IMG/VR virus record: IMGVR_UViG_3300038436_000236
Span: 1-55,741 of that record
DNA from: a virus
Reading direction: 5' to 3' (one strand)
Length of the DNA stretch: 55,741 nt
Every line of letters begins with the position of its first letter. Positions within the stretch are counted from its first letter, which is position 1. Positions 48,261-55,741 of this stretch are shown piece by piece. Both the position numbers and the translations under genes were made by a program. Under the pieces are notes generated by a model. It was not told the origin of the DNA. It searched no databases and saw only the letters and a program-made list of their open reading frames with translations.

Positions 48261-49741
48261 TGCCTGACCCTACTCTTTCAGCGGCGATCAAGGAAGCGTA
48301 TGCTTCGGACCCGAAAAACGTCGTTTATCCGACACTTGAAATCAATCACGATTCATTTACTCAGCCGATCCGTGTTGTCCGCGACAAGGTAAATCTGGTT
48401 GCTACACTTGAGGACACAGCCCCGCTGAATCCTGGTGAGTCTGTCGAATTTATCGCTTACCAATTCAATTTGGTAAAGCCTGAAATCGGGCCGTCCGGAG
48501 TTCCGCAATGTACGATTGAAATTGATAATATTTCTCGGGAAATCCTGGCGCAAATTGATGCGGCTGTTTCTGGCGGCAGTCAAAACCTTATCACCGTCAC
48601 ATATCGGGAATATCTTGACTCGAACGTTCGAGGCGGGGCGGCTGTGGCCGTCGGCGCGCCTGAAATGGCAGGCGCTTTTTATCAATCCGCTGGGGCTCCG
48701 GCTGGCTCTGCGGTGCCATTCGGCGTGTATTTGACAGACAACGGCAATGGAACTTTCGACATCCTTGTTTCGTGGGAGCGCTATGCCGATATCGCACCGC
48801 TCAAGGCTGACTATGTCTTGCTATTCACGCGGGCAGATGCTGCGCCGCCGTCTATTCAGGACACTGTCCGCGCATTTATGGTCAATCGTAATCGTGCTTA
48901 TTTTTTGGTAAGCGGGGTGCCCGCGGCTGAGGTCCGGTCAATCGGGATCGCTGCTGCAAGATCGACTGAAAACGGGCTGGAGATCGGGGAAATAAAAACG
49001 GGGGAGATGTTGGGCGAAAATTTTATCGACGATATCTCTGTATGGGGTGCAACTGCTGATCGGGTTCTTTCTGGGACGCATTCGCCTGATGGGTCGCCCG
49101 GCTATACGCTTACCGACAACAATGTGTTGACTTATGGGTATACTACTTCTGCGTATCTGCCGTATGTCGGTGGGGATGTTTGCTTGTGCGACATTTTTAT
49201 CGCAAAGGACACAGTTTCTGACAGGGTGGTGCTGCTGCGGTGTTTGAGCTATAACGGCGCGAGTTACCTTGATTTCAGAGTGCGCACTGATACCGGGGAG
49301 TATTTGCGGAATGCGGTCGGTTCCGCTGTCTTCACATCGTGGGGAATATACGATTTTGGGGACTGGTGGCGGGTGCGCGTGGCTGGATCTGTAGGGGTGG
49401 GCGGTGCTACATTCCGGGTCCGGTTTTATCCGGCTATCGGGCCTGACCTTACGTCAAATACAGTAGCCACAACTGGCAGCGCTACGATTGCCGGGGCAAA
49501 TTTGTTTAAAGTGCTCGGGACACCGCCTTTCACTCTGCTGAATATCGGCGCGGGAACGGCGAATTACCCGGACAGTATTCCGGGGCCTGAGAATGATCCA
49601 CCGTTGAAAATGGTACTCTCTGATATCGTCGCTAATCCGTTCCGAATCAAGGCGGTTGCGGGATTCCCTAATATGGCGAATCGGCGTTTTCCTTCTGACG
49701 AATACACGGCTGAAGTGTTTCCGGGGTTGGTTAATCAATGA
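48260..49741 (+). CDS. DUF1833 tail protein with inserted FnIII and lectin-like domains
   Basis: 493 residues from the ATG with GAGGTGCG upstream. Residues ~20-125 (LVATLEDTA, GVPQCTIEIDNISREIL, ITVTYREYLDSN) and ~445-493 (LSDIVANPF, FPSDEYTAEVFPGL) are the two ends of a DUF1833 domain. Between them ~320 residues are inserted in frame: an FnIII-like part (~150-240) and a jelly-roll/concanavalin-like part (~250-440: VVLLRCLSYNGASYLDFRVR, WWRVRVAGS). The insertion suggests receptor- or sugar-binding added to a tail-tip base. Confidence 0.75.
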   Translation: MPDPTLSAAIKEAYASDPKNVVYPTLEINHDSFTQPIRVVRDKVNLVATLEDTAPLNPGESVEFIAYQFNLVKPEIGPSGVPQCTIEIDNISREILAQIDAAVSGGSQNLITVTYREYLDSNVRGGAAVAVGAPEMAGAFYQSAGAPAGSAVPFGVYLTDNGNGTFDILVSWERYADIAPLKADYVLLFTRADAAPPSIQDTVRAFMVNRNRAYFLVSGVPAAEVRSIGIAAARSTENGLEIGEIKTGEMLGENFIDDISVWGATADRVLSGTHSPDGSPGYTLTDNNVLTYGYTTSAYLPYVGGDVCLCDIFIAKDTVSDRVVLLRCLSYNGASYLDFRVRTDTGEYLRNAVGSAVFTSWGIYDFGDWWRVRVAGSVGVGGATFRVRFYPAIGPDLTSNTVATTGSATIAGANLFKVLGTPPFTLLNIGAGTANYPDSIPGPENDPPLKMVLSDIVANPFRIKAVAGFPNMANRRFPSDEYTAEVFPGLVNQ

Positions 49742-50121
49742 AATGGATCGATGATTATGTGGGGAAGCCTTGGGCGGCTATTGATAATAATTGCTGGGAT
49801 TTTGTCCGTCTCATCTGGCGGGAGCATTTCGGGCTGGAGGTGCCCGCGGTCGATGTTGACGCATACAGTCGGCTTGCATGTTGCCGCGCTTTGTCGGCGC
49901 ATGATCATCGGCATGAATGGGTTGAGGTGGAAACGCCTGCTGATGGTGACGCGGTGCTGATGGGGCGGTCAAAGCTCATGGCGCATGTGGGCGTGTTCGT
50001 GGCTGGTCGTGTTTTGCACTGCCTGGAGGGGCATGGCGTTGTCTGGCAGCGGTTATCTGATGTCAAGCTTTCCGGACTCAAGAATATACTTTTTTATCGG
50101 CATAGGGAGTTGATGAAATGA
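49738..50121 (+). CDS. NlpC/P60-like tail peptidase (gpK-like)
   Basis: 127 residues. DNNCWDFVRLIW with nucleophile Cys19 and MAHVGVFV with His83 give an NlpC/P60 cysteine peptidase, the type carried at siphovirus tail tips for cell-wall penetration. Overlaps the preceding stop (ATGA) and the gpJ-like gene. Confidence 0.82.
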   Translation: MKWIDDYVGKPWAAIDNNCWDFVRLIWREHFGLEVPAVDVDAYSRLACCRALSAHDHRHEWVEVETPADGDAVLMGRSKLMAHVGVFVAGRVLHCLEGHGVVWQRLSDVKLSGLKNILFYRHRELMK

Positions 50122-52790
50122 GCGCTGTTGCATTCATTGTGAGTGATCCTTTCCGGCCTCTTGACTCAAGGAAGAGGATCAGTGCCGTGGTTGGTGCGTC
50201 GGTTTCGTCGCTGTCGGTTACTGATCGGCGGCATATCATTATCAGGAATGGCGCGGCTGTGCTGCGGGCTGATTGGGATGAGGAAATTATAGAAGGTGAT
50301 TTTTTTTCTGTGGTTGTTTTGCCCCGTGGCGGGGGCGGTGGGTCGAATCCTCTGCATATTGTGGCTATGCTGGCCGTTGTGGTTCTCGCAGCGTATACAG
50401 GCGGCGCGGCGTTCGGTGCTGTCGGGGCGTTCGGCGCTGGTTCGGCTGGCGGCGCATTCGGGGTTAGTGCGCTGGGGGCTGGTCTTGTTTCTGCTGCTGT
50501 AATGGTTGCGGGCTCGGCGCTGGTGAATGCGGTAATCCCGCCCGCGTCTGTGCCTTCTTCTCAGCAAGCTGCCGCCCTGGCGTCGCCTTCACCTACTTAT
50601 AACTTGCAGGCGCAGGGGAATGCGGCGAGGCTTGAGCAGGCTATTCCTGTGCAGTATGGGAGGCTGAGGTGCTTCCCTGATTTCGCTGCAATGCCGTATC
50701 TCGAATATGCCGGGAATGAGCAATACTTGTATATGCTGCTGTGCATCGGGAAGGGCGAGTATGATATCGAGGGAATTTACATCGAGGATACGGACATTGA
50801 GTCATTTGCCGAGGTGGAAACGGAAATTGTTCCACCTGGTGGGGCACTTAGTTTGTTCCCGGCGAACGTTGCCAGCTCCGGGGAGGTAAGCGGGCAGGAG
50901 TTGTTGAACGGTGCGTTTGTCGGCGGCTTTGTCGCTAATCCTGCGGGTACACTGACAACGAAATTAGGGATTGATGTTGTTATGCCGCGTGGCCTTTATG
51001 TCTTTGATACGGAATCCGGCGCAATCGGGAATGTGAGCCTTACAGTGCAAACCGATGCAAGGCTGGTTGATGATGACGGCGTCGCGATCGGGGCGTGGGT
51101 GACGCTGGGGACAAAAACTTTTACGTTCAAATCAACAACACCACAGCGGGCAAGTATTCGGTATGCTGTCGCGTCCGGTCGGTACGAAGTCCGCATGACG
51201 CGTACTGATACCAAGCAGACCGCGAGCAACTACGGACACGAGGTGGTGTGGGCTGGGCTACGGGCGTACTTGCCAGGGAGTAGGACGTTCGGGAATGTCA
51301 CGTTGCTGGCTATCATCATGCGGGCGTCGAATAACCTGTCACCACGGGCGAGCAGGCGAATCAACGTGGTTTGTACGAGAAAATTGCCGATTTTTAATGG
51401 CGTATCCTGGAGCGCCCCCGTTAAAACCGCGTCCCTGGCGTGGGCTATCGCTGATGTGTGTATGAATGCTGACTATAGCGTCGGGCTCGGCGGTGATGCT
51501 GTCGATTTAGCGGGGCTCCTTGAGCTTGACGCAATATGGAGTGCGCGGGGCGATGAGTTCAACGGGCGATTTGATGCGACCATTTCTTTTTGGGAGGCGA
51601 TAACGAAAATTTGCCGCGCTGGTAGGGCAAAGCCTTTCATGCAGGGCGGGATTATCCGGGTTGCACGGGATAATGAGGACCAGGCCCCTGTTGCTCTGTT
51701 CAATATGCGGAATATTAAGCGCGGCTCTTTCTCAATTCACTATGTCATGCCTACAGAGGACACTGCGGACGCGGTTAATGTGTCGTATTTCGATGAGCAG
51801 ACGTGGACAACAAGGCGAGTTTTGGCGGCGCTTCCTGGGGGAACTACAAATAAGCCTGCGAAAGTTGATTTGTTCGGCGTCACTTCTCGGCGGTTGGCGA
51901 ATATCGACGGAATTTACAGCGCGGCGTGTAATCGGTATCGGCGGACGTTTATCAGCTTTTCGACTGAACTTGAAGGGCTTATTCCTTCCTACGGGGATCT
52001 GATCGCGGTATCACATGATATGCCGATGTGGGGGCAGTCTACGGGCGAAATCGTTGGATATGATGGCTTGGCGCAGACGATTTTATGCTCTGAACCTCTG
52101 GTATACACTGACGGGGCTAACCATTATATCGGGATGAATAGGGCGGATGGGTCGCTTGCAGGGCCTTATCAGGTTATGAGGGGGATAGATGACTGCCAGG
52201 CCATTTTGCTGGATACTCTTGACTTTGTTCCTTACACAGGGATGGAAAGGGAGCGCACGCGGTTTTCTTTCGGTCCTGGCGAGGCGTGGCGTAAACCGGC
52301 GAAAGTGCTGGCTGTCACGCCGCGAGGGATGCATGATATAAGGATTGACTGCGTGAACGATGATCCGGCTGTTTATACGGCTGAGGAGGGGAGCGTTACC
52401 CCGCCCGTGCAGTATAGCAGCCTGCCGACCCTGTTCACTGTTCCGGTCATTTCCTCGCTTTCTATAAAAAGTAGTGTTCCTGACGCGATGAAAATTTTGC
52501 TGGCCTGGACGCCTGCCCCTGGAGCTGATAATTATCACCTGGAAATGGCGGCGGGGGTTGACCCTTATGCTGAAGATTTGGTGTGGACCCGCGTTGCTGA
52601 ATCTACCGCGAATAATGCGGCGGTAACGGCCTTGTACGGGGCGCAGACGCTTATCCGGGTGCGCGGTGTCGGCATGTCGGTTGGGCCTTGGAAAACTGCC
52701 TTCTATGGGGATGAATCTGACTTTATGTGGTCAAACGACACGGCGCTCATGTGGGATGCCGTGGACACAACTTTGATGTGGAGATATTAA
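50118..52790 (+). CDS. Central tail-tip/host specificity protein (gpJ-like)
   Basis: 890 residues. An N-terminal Ala/Gly-rich hydrophobic segment (~80-140), then QGNAARLEQAIPVQYGRLRC, typical of gpJ-like tail hubs, the baseplate-hub body (EFNGRFDATISFWEAITKIC), and a C-terminal FnIII region (~790-870: PDAMKILLAWTPAPGADNYH). Expected to contact the host receptor. Confidence 0.88.
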   Translation: MSAVAFIVSDPFRPLDSRKRISAVVGASVSSLSVTDRRHIIIRNGAAVLRADWDEEIIEGDFFSVVVLPRGGGGGSNPLHIVAMLAVVVLAAYTGGAAFGAVGAFGAGSAGGAFGVSALGAGLVSAAVMVAGSALVNAVIPPASVPSSQQAAALASPSPTYNLQAQGNAARLEQAIPVQYGRLRCFPDFAAMPYLEYAGNEQYLYMLLCIGKGEYDIEGIYIEDTDIESFAEVETEIVPPGGALSLFPANVASSGEVSGQELLNGAFVGGFVANPAGTLTTKLGIDVVMPRGLYVFDTESGAIGNVSLTVQTDARLVDDDGVAIGAWVTLGTKTFTFKSTTPQRASIRYAVASGRYEVRMTRTDTKQTASNYGHEVVWAGLRAYLPGSRTFGNVTLLAIIMRASNNLSPRASRRINVVCTRKLPIFNGVSWSAPVKTASLAWAIADVCMNADYSVGLGGDAVDLAGLLELDAIWSARGDEFNGRFDATISFWEAITKICRAGRAKPFMQGGIIRVARDNEDQAPVALFNMRNIKRGSFSIHYVMPTEDTADAVNVSYFDEQTWTTRRVLAALPGGTTNKPAKVDLFGVTSRRLANIDGIYSAACNRYRRTFISFSTELEGLIPSYGDLIAVSHDMPMWGQSTGEIVGYDGLAQTILCSEPLVYTDGANHYIGMNRADGSLAGPYQVMRGIDDCQAILLDTLDFVPYTGMERERTRFSFGPGEAWRKPAKVLAVTPRGMHDIRIDCVNDDPAVYTAEEGSVTPPVQYSSLPTLFTVPVISSLSIKSSVPDAMKILLAWTPAPGADNYHLEMAAGVDPYAEDLVWTRVAESTANNAAVTALYGAQTLIRVRGVGMSVGPWKTAFYGDESDFMWSNDTALMWDAVDTTLMWRY

Positions 52791-52793
52791 AAA

Positions 52794-53648
52794 ATGGTCG
52801 CATTACCTGATGTTGCTGATTTTACCGGGTCAACCGTTACAGAGGCAGGGTTTAAGACTGCGCAGGCTGACCTTATTGCATTTCTGTCCGGACTGTTTGG
52901 GACGGCTGGAACTCAGGCGGCAGCGCTTGCTGCACTCGGGGCGCTGTGCGGTTCTGTCGCGAGTAAAACAGGCGCTTATACGGTCCTTGTGGCTGACAGG
53001 GGGAAAGTGCTTGTTTGCTCCGGCACATTCACGCTTTCCGTAACGGCTGCTGCGACGTTGGGGAGTGGCTTTGCTTTTATCGTGGTTAATTCCGGGGCCG
53101 GATCAATAACGGTTGATCCGAATAGCGCAGAGTTGATTGATGGCGTGGCTACGAAAAGTGTTCCGGCTGGAACGGGGCTTATTTGTATCTGCGACGGGGT
53201 TGGAATCCGGACTGTCGGGTCGCTGCCTATCGCGTCTGCTTCTGTCCTGGGCGGGGTGAAGGTGGGGAGCGGTCTTTCTATTACGTCTGGTGTTCTTTCT
53301 ACAAGTTTACCGTTACCGCTTACGGTGGCGAATGGCGGGACTGGCGCGAATGTTGCGGCTACGGCTGCGGATAACTTGAGCGTGGTGAAGCGTGACCATG
53401 GTTATAATGTGGTCGGGAGTCTGTGCTTCGCTGTTTGCAGTTCTGATTGCGCGTCTGGTGGGACTATGGCGGGAGCATCGCTAAATTCAGTTGGTATAGG
53501 CTGGTGGGTAGATACCGACTATGACACGCGCGTTGTATGGAGCACCGGAGGTGTATTATCTGGCACATGGCGATGCCTTGGCAGTAGTAACAATTATTCT
53601 TCTGCAACGTCTAATGGGGGCGCGACGCTTTGGCAGCGCATTGCATAA
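52794..53648 (+). CDS. Tail fibre protein
   Basis: 284 residues. VADFTGSTVTEAGFKTAQAD at the N terminus, then SVLGGVKVGSGLSITSGVLS and LTVANGGTGANVAATAADNL, repeats typical of trimeric tail fibres; the Cys-containing C terminus (WVDTDYDTRVVWSTGGVLSG) probably binds the host surface. Starts 4 bases after the gpJ stop. Confidence 0.75.
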   Translation: MVALPDVADFTGSTVTEAGFKTAQADLIAFLSGLFGTAGTQAAALAALGALCGSVASKTGAYTVLVADRGKVLVCSGTFTLSVTAAATLGSGFAFIVVNSGAGSITVDPNSAELIDGVATKSVPAGTGLICICDGVGIRTVGSLPIASASVLGGVKVGSGLSITSGVLSTSLPLPLTVANGGTGANVAATAADNLSVVKRDHGYNVVGSLCFAVCSSDCASGGTMAGASLNSVGIGWWVDTDYDTRVVWSTGGVLSGTWRCLGSSNNYSSATSNGGATLWQRIA

Positions 53649-53687
53649 TTAATTTAGGCGCATACTGCGCAATTGTGAGGACTTGAA

Positions 53688-54245
53688 ATGAATATCTTAT
53701 CAGTAAAAAATCCGCGCTTTAACGCTGGCGGCACCATCGATATGGAAATTGAAATTGCTGTGGGGGAATTTATTCCGTTCACCGCTTCCGCTGATGATGT
53801 CGAGCCGCACGGGGTCGAGCTGTACGGGCTGGCGGTTGCCGGTGAGTTCGGGGTGGTGGCTGCTGCGCCGACGATATCAATTGACCAGTATAAGGCCGAG
53901 GCGTGCGCAAGCATCGACAGGATGAGAGAAACGAAGTTACGGGATGGTTTTCTTTTCAACGGCGGATTGTTTCAGAACGACACGACATCAATGCTGCGGA
54001 TAGCGGGGGCGTTCTCCCTTGCATTGGCTGCGAAAGCTGCTTTGAATTCGTCGTGGTCAAAAAGTTGGATTATCGCGGATAATACGGTTGTCACTTTATC
54101 GGCTGATGACATGATCGCGGTCGGCGAGGCGGCGGCGGCGCATGAGCAGGAAATGATTTATATCGGACACGCCCACAAGCAGGCGGTGTTGGCGCTGACC
54201 GACATTGAAAGCGTTATCGGTTATGATTACTCACTCGGCTGGTGA
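53688..54245 (+). CDS. Tail fibre assembly-type protein, DUF4376
   Basis: 185 residues. The C-terminal part (RMRETKLRDGFLFNGGLFQN, DTTSMLRIAGAFSLALAAK, KSWIIADNTVVTLSADDM) matches DUF4376, usual in fibre assembly chaperones; placed right after the fibre gene. Confidence 0.72.
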   Translation: MNILSVKNPRFNAGGTIDMEIEIAVGEFIPFTASADDVEPHGVELYGLAVAGEFGVVAAAPTISIDQYKAEACASIDRMRETKLRDGFLFNGGLFQNDTTSMLRIAGAFSLALAAKAALNSSWSKSWIIADNTVVTLSADDMIAVGEAAAAHEQEMIYIGHAHKQAVLALTDIESVIGYDYSLGW

Positions 54246-54261
54246 AAAAGCTTGCAGAGAA

Positions 54262-54281
54262 CTATTATCCATGTATTATAA
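54262..54281 (+). promoter_or_regulatory. CATG-centred operator before the lysis region
   Basis: CTATTATCCATGTATTATAA. TATTAT can act as -10; the -35 (TGGTGA at 17 bases) is weak. Lies 33 bases before the TM protein gene. Confidence 0.6.
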
Positions 54282-54314
54282 TTTCCATTATCAATAAATA
54301 ATCGCGAGGGAATT

Positions 54315-54620
54315 ATGGATATACCGACAGGCTACACACTCACAGGTGCACAGGATTGGCCGATGCTCATTACCACCATGAAACTGGCGTCAGGGATCGT
54401 CGGCGGCTTGCTATCGTCTATCATTGGCTTGCTGGGGGCGTTCTGGCTTGATTTCAGGAATAAGTTTGCCACCCACGTTAAAGAGGGGGAAAAGTCGTGC
54501 GGGAAATGCAAGGTCGGCATAGATGAAGAGTTTGACGCGATATGGGACACGATTGATACCTGTTTCCCGCGTGTGGCCGGGGCGGCGTCGAAGCGTAAGA
54601 AAAAAGTGGCGCCTGCATGA
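54315..54620 (+). CDS. Single-membrane-segment protein, holin or spanin candidate
   Basis: 101 residues. One hydrophobic helix ~24-44 (LASGIVGGLLSSIIGLLGAF) with a short N-terminal part outside and a basic, Cys-containing C terminus. CGAGG ribosome-binding site. First gene of the block with the amidase, so a lysis role is likely; which one cannot be told from sequence. Confidence 0.55.
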   Translation: MDIPTGYTLTGAQDWPMLITTMKLASGIVGGLLSSIIGLLGAFWLDFRNKFATHVKEGEKSCGKCKVGIDEEFDAIWDTIDTCFPRVAGAASKRKKKVAPA

Positions 54621-54823
54621 AAATGCGGCTGCATGTCGATACTGAATTGTGCTGCGGCTGCGGTAACTGCTTTTATTTTTTCGCTAAATTGCGGCTGGAC
54701 GCGCCGAAGACTGTGTTATTCGATGACGAAGAGGTCGAGCGTTATCAAAGCGACTTTGACGTGATAGTCCCAGGTTGTTACCTTGAGGCTATAACTATTA
54801 TTGAGGTAAACGATGAAAAATGA
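54617..54823 (+). CDS. Ferredoxin-like iron-sulfur protein
   Basis: 68 residues. Cys12, Cys15 and Cys18 in CCGCGNC plus Cys54 in VPGC give the four ligands of one 4Fe-4S cluster, with the usual VDTELC start and PGCYLEAI end of monocluster ferredoxins. Acidic, as ferredoxins are. Overlaps both neighbours in the lysis block. A redox protein here is unusual. Confidence 0.75.
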   Translation: MKMRLHVDTELCCGCGNCFYFFAKLRLDAPKTVLFDDEEVERYQSDFDVIVPGCYLEAITIIEVNDEK

Positions 54824-55244
54824 TCCGGCTTTTATCATTATCCACCATTCGGCTACGGCGGATTCGGATTCGTCTTCGTGGAATGCGATCAGAGAATACC
54901 ATATTGGCCTCGGGTGGAATGATATAGGGTATCATTTCGGAATTGAAAAAATTGACGGGAAATATAATGTCCTGGTCGGTCGCATGCTGGATGAGGTCGG
55001 GGCGCATTGTAAGCAGGCGAGAATGAATTCGCGGTCAATCGGGATTTGTTGTGTCGGCATGTTCGATGAGGTCGCGCCATCGCATGAACTGCTGGCTGTG
55101 CTGCGGCGCTTGGTCCTGTCGTTGATGAGGGTATTTGATATTTCTGTGGTAAACGTCAGGGGACATAATGATTACGCGCCTAAAAGTTGTCCTGGCAAAA
55201 TGTTCGATATGAATTTGTTCCGCAAGTCTTTGGTGGAATTATGA
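54813..55244 (+). CDS. N-acetylmuramoyl-L-alanine amidase (endolysin)
   Basis: 143 residues, amidase_2/PGRP fold. Zinc ligands His11 or His12 in IIIHHSAT, His118 in GHNDY and Cys126 in KSCPG; GYHFGI at 39-44. Cuts peptidoglycan at the end of infection. No signal peptide, so it needs a holin or similar for export. Confidence 0.92.
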   Translation: MKNDPAFIIIHHSATADSDSSSWNAIREYHIGLGWNDIGYHFGIEKIDGKYNVLVGRMLDEVGAHCKQARMNSRSIGICCVGMFDEVAPSHELLAVLRRLVLSLMRVFDISVVNVRGHNDYAPKSCPGKMFDMNLFRKSLVEL

Positions 55245-55741
55245 TAGAAAAAAAAGCGTCTGCGCAGCTTGTCACATGCCGTAGCGGTTACTGGTCTTTC
55301 CGCCCTGAATACGGTTTTTTCTCCGGCGACATCGAAACGGTATGGTGGGATGACGGCGTGCTGCTCCAATTGACAAAAACGGTGTTTTTCCGTGATCGTC
55401 GCGGGGTAATGTGGCCCGCGTATGCTGGGAATATCGTTAATGGCAGCAATATCCCGTGGCGGGTGTGGTCTGTCATGCAACGCAGCCCGATGAGCGGGCG
55501 GCACAGGGTCGCGTCGGTATTCCATGACGTGGCTTGCGTCGAGCGTAAGGCGGCTTGCGTTGATGTACATATGATGTTTTACGAGGCTTGCCTTGCTGCT
55601 GGGGAAGATGAAGTTTCTGCCAATACAATGGGGGCTGCTGTTGCTCTTGGCGGGCCGAAGTGGGGCGAAGATGAAAAACGCATTGATGCAAGTGACTGTG
55701 ACGACTACATGCGCGGTGTTTTTTGCCTTGGTCGGGCGTGA
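55241..55741 (+). CDS. DUF1353 protein
   Basis: 166 residues. IVNGSNIPWRVWSVMQRSPM, RHRVASVFHDVAC and VDVHMMFYEAC match DUF1353, common in the phage lysis/late region. ATG overlaps the amidase stop. It ends at the last base of the window. Confidence 0.85.
   Translation: MIEKKASAQLVTCRSGYWSFRPEYGFFSGDIETVWWDDGVLLQLTKTVFFRDRRGVMWPAYAGNIVNGSNIPWRVWSVMQRSPMSGRHRVASVFHDVACVERKAACVDVHMMFYEACLAAGEDEVSANTMGAAVALGGPKWGEDEKRIDASDCDDYMRGVFCLGRA

Noticed and set aside
53650-53672. Terminator after the tail fibre gene
   Set aside because: GCGCA-TAC-TGCGC is a short perfect hairpin but has no T tract, so it is not called.

Overview
The window is a host chromosome edge followed by most of a lambda-like siphovirus prophage. 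The first ~2 kb is host: the 5' part of a membrane sensor gene (minus strand), an empty intergenic stretch, and a complete tRNA-Arg(CCG) with its own terminator. A tyrosine integrase lies directly beyond the tRNA and reads towards it, which is the usual layout of a tRNA-integrated prophage. The right att copy is not in the window, which ends exactly at a stop codon inside the lysis region. The host is not identified by sequence. A Gram-negative bacterium is likely (signal peptide, periplasmic Cache sensor, Gram-negative-type lysis genes), and an anaerobic Desulfobacterota-like host is only a guess.

Region by region. 2.1-4 kb: integrase and a small HTH regulator (minus strand) facing an excisionase-like gene. 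4-18 kb: replication and recombination genes (DUF932, DUF2303, Gp3/RDF-like protein, PD-(D/E)XK nuclease, Rad50-like zinc-hook ATPase, DnaT-like loader, DnaB helicase, ParB-nucleoside-deoxyribosyltransferase fusion, Rmf-like microprotein, SSB, RuvC-like resolvase). 18-25 kb: accessory small genes (two Lar-like zinc ribbons, an adenine methyltransferase with DUF4942, many unknowns), with partial duplications, a poly-Asp tract and poly-G runs. 25-36 kb: a secreted FnIII protein, ParB-like protein, TET-associated-type glycosyltransferase, terminase, DUF4055 portal, DHH phosphoesterase, virion morphogenesis protein and a 1231-residue MuF polyprotein with NUDIX and HipA-like kinase regions. 36-38 kb: superinfection-immunity protein, two paralogous small genes, a C4-like antisense RNA with its target, and an iteron-rich non-coding island. 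38-55.7 kb: scaffold, capsid, neck, tail tube, tail chaperones with a -1 frameshift site, tape measure, tail tip, fibre, fibre assembly, then the lysis region (TM protein, ferredoxin-like protein, amidase, DUF1353).

The main regulatory observation is a ~20-bp palindrome centred on CATG (consensus near CTATWATCCATGGATWATAG) at about ten non-coding positions, nearly always in front of a gene block and overlapping a -10 hexamer, plus a related site in front of the HTH regulator itself. This suggests that one phage regulator controls operons along the whole prophage. Other points of interest are the C4-like RNA switch, the MuF polyprotein with a candidate immunity gene, the possible DNA-modification genes (ParB, glycosyltransferase, methyltransferase), and the iteron island inside the structural module. 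Functional calls rest on motif recognition by eye. No database search was possible.
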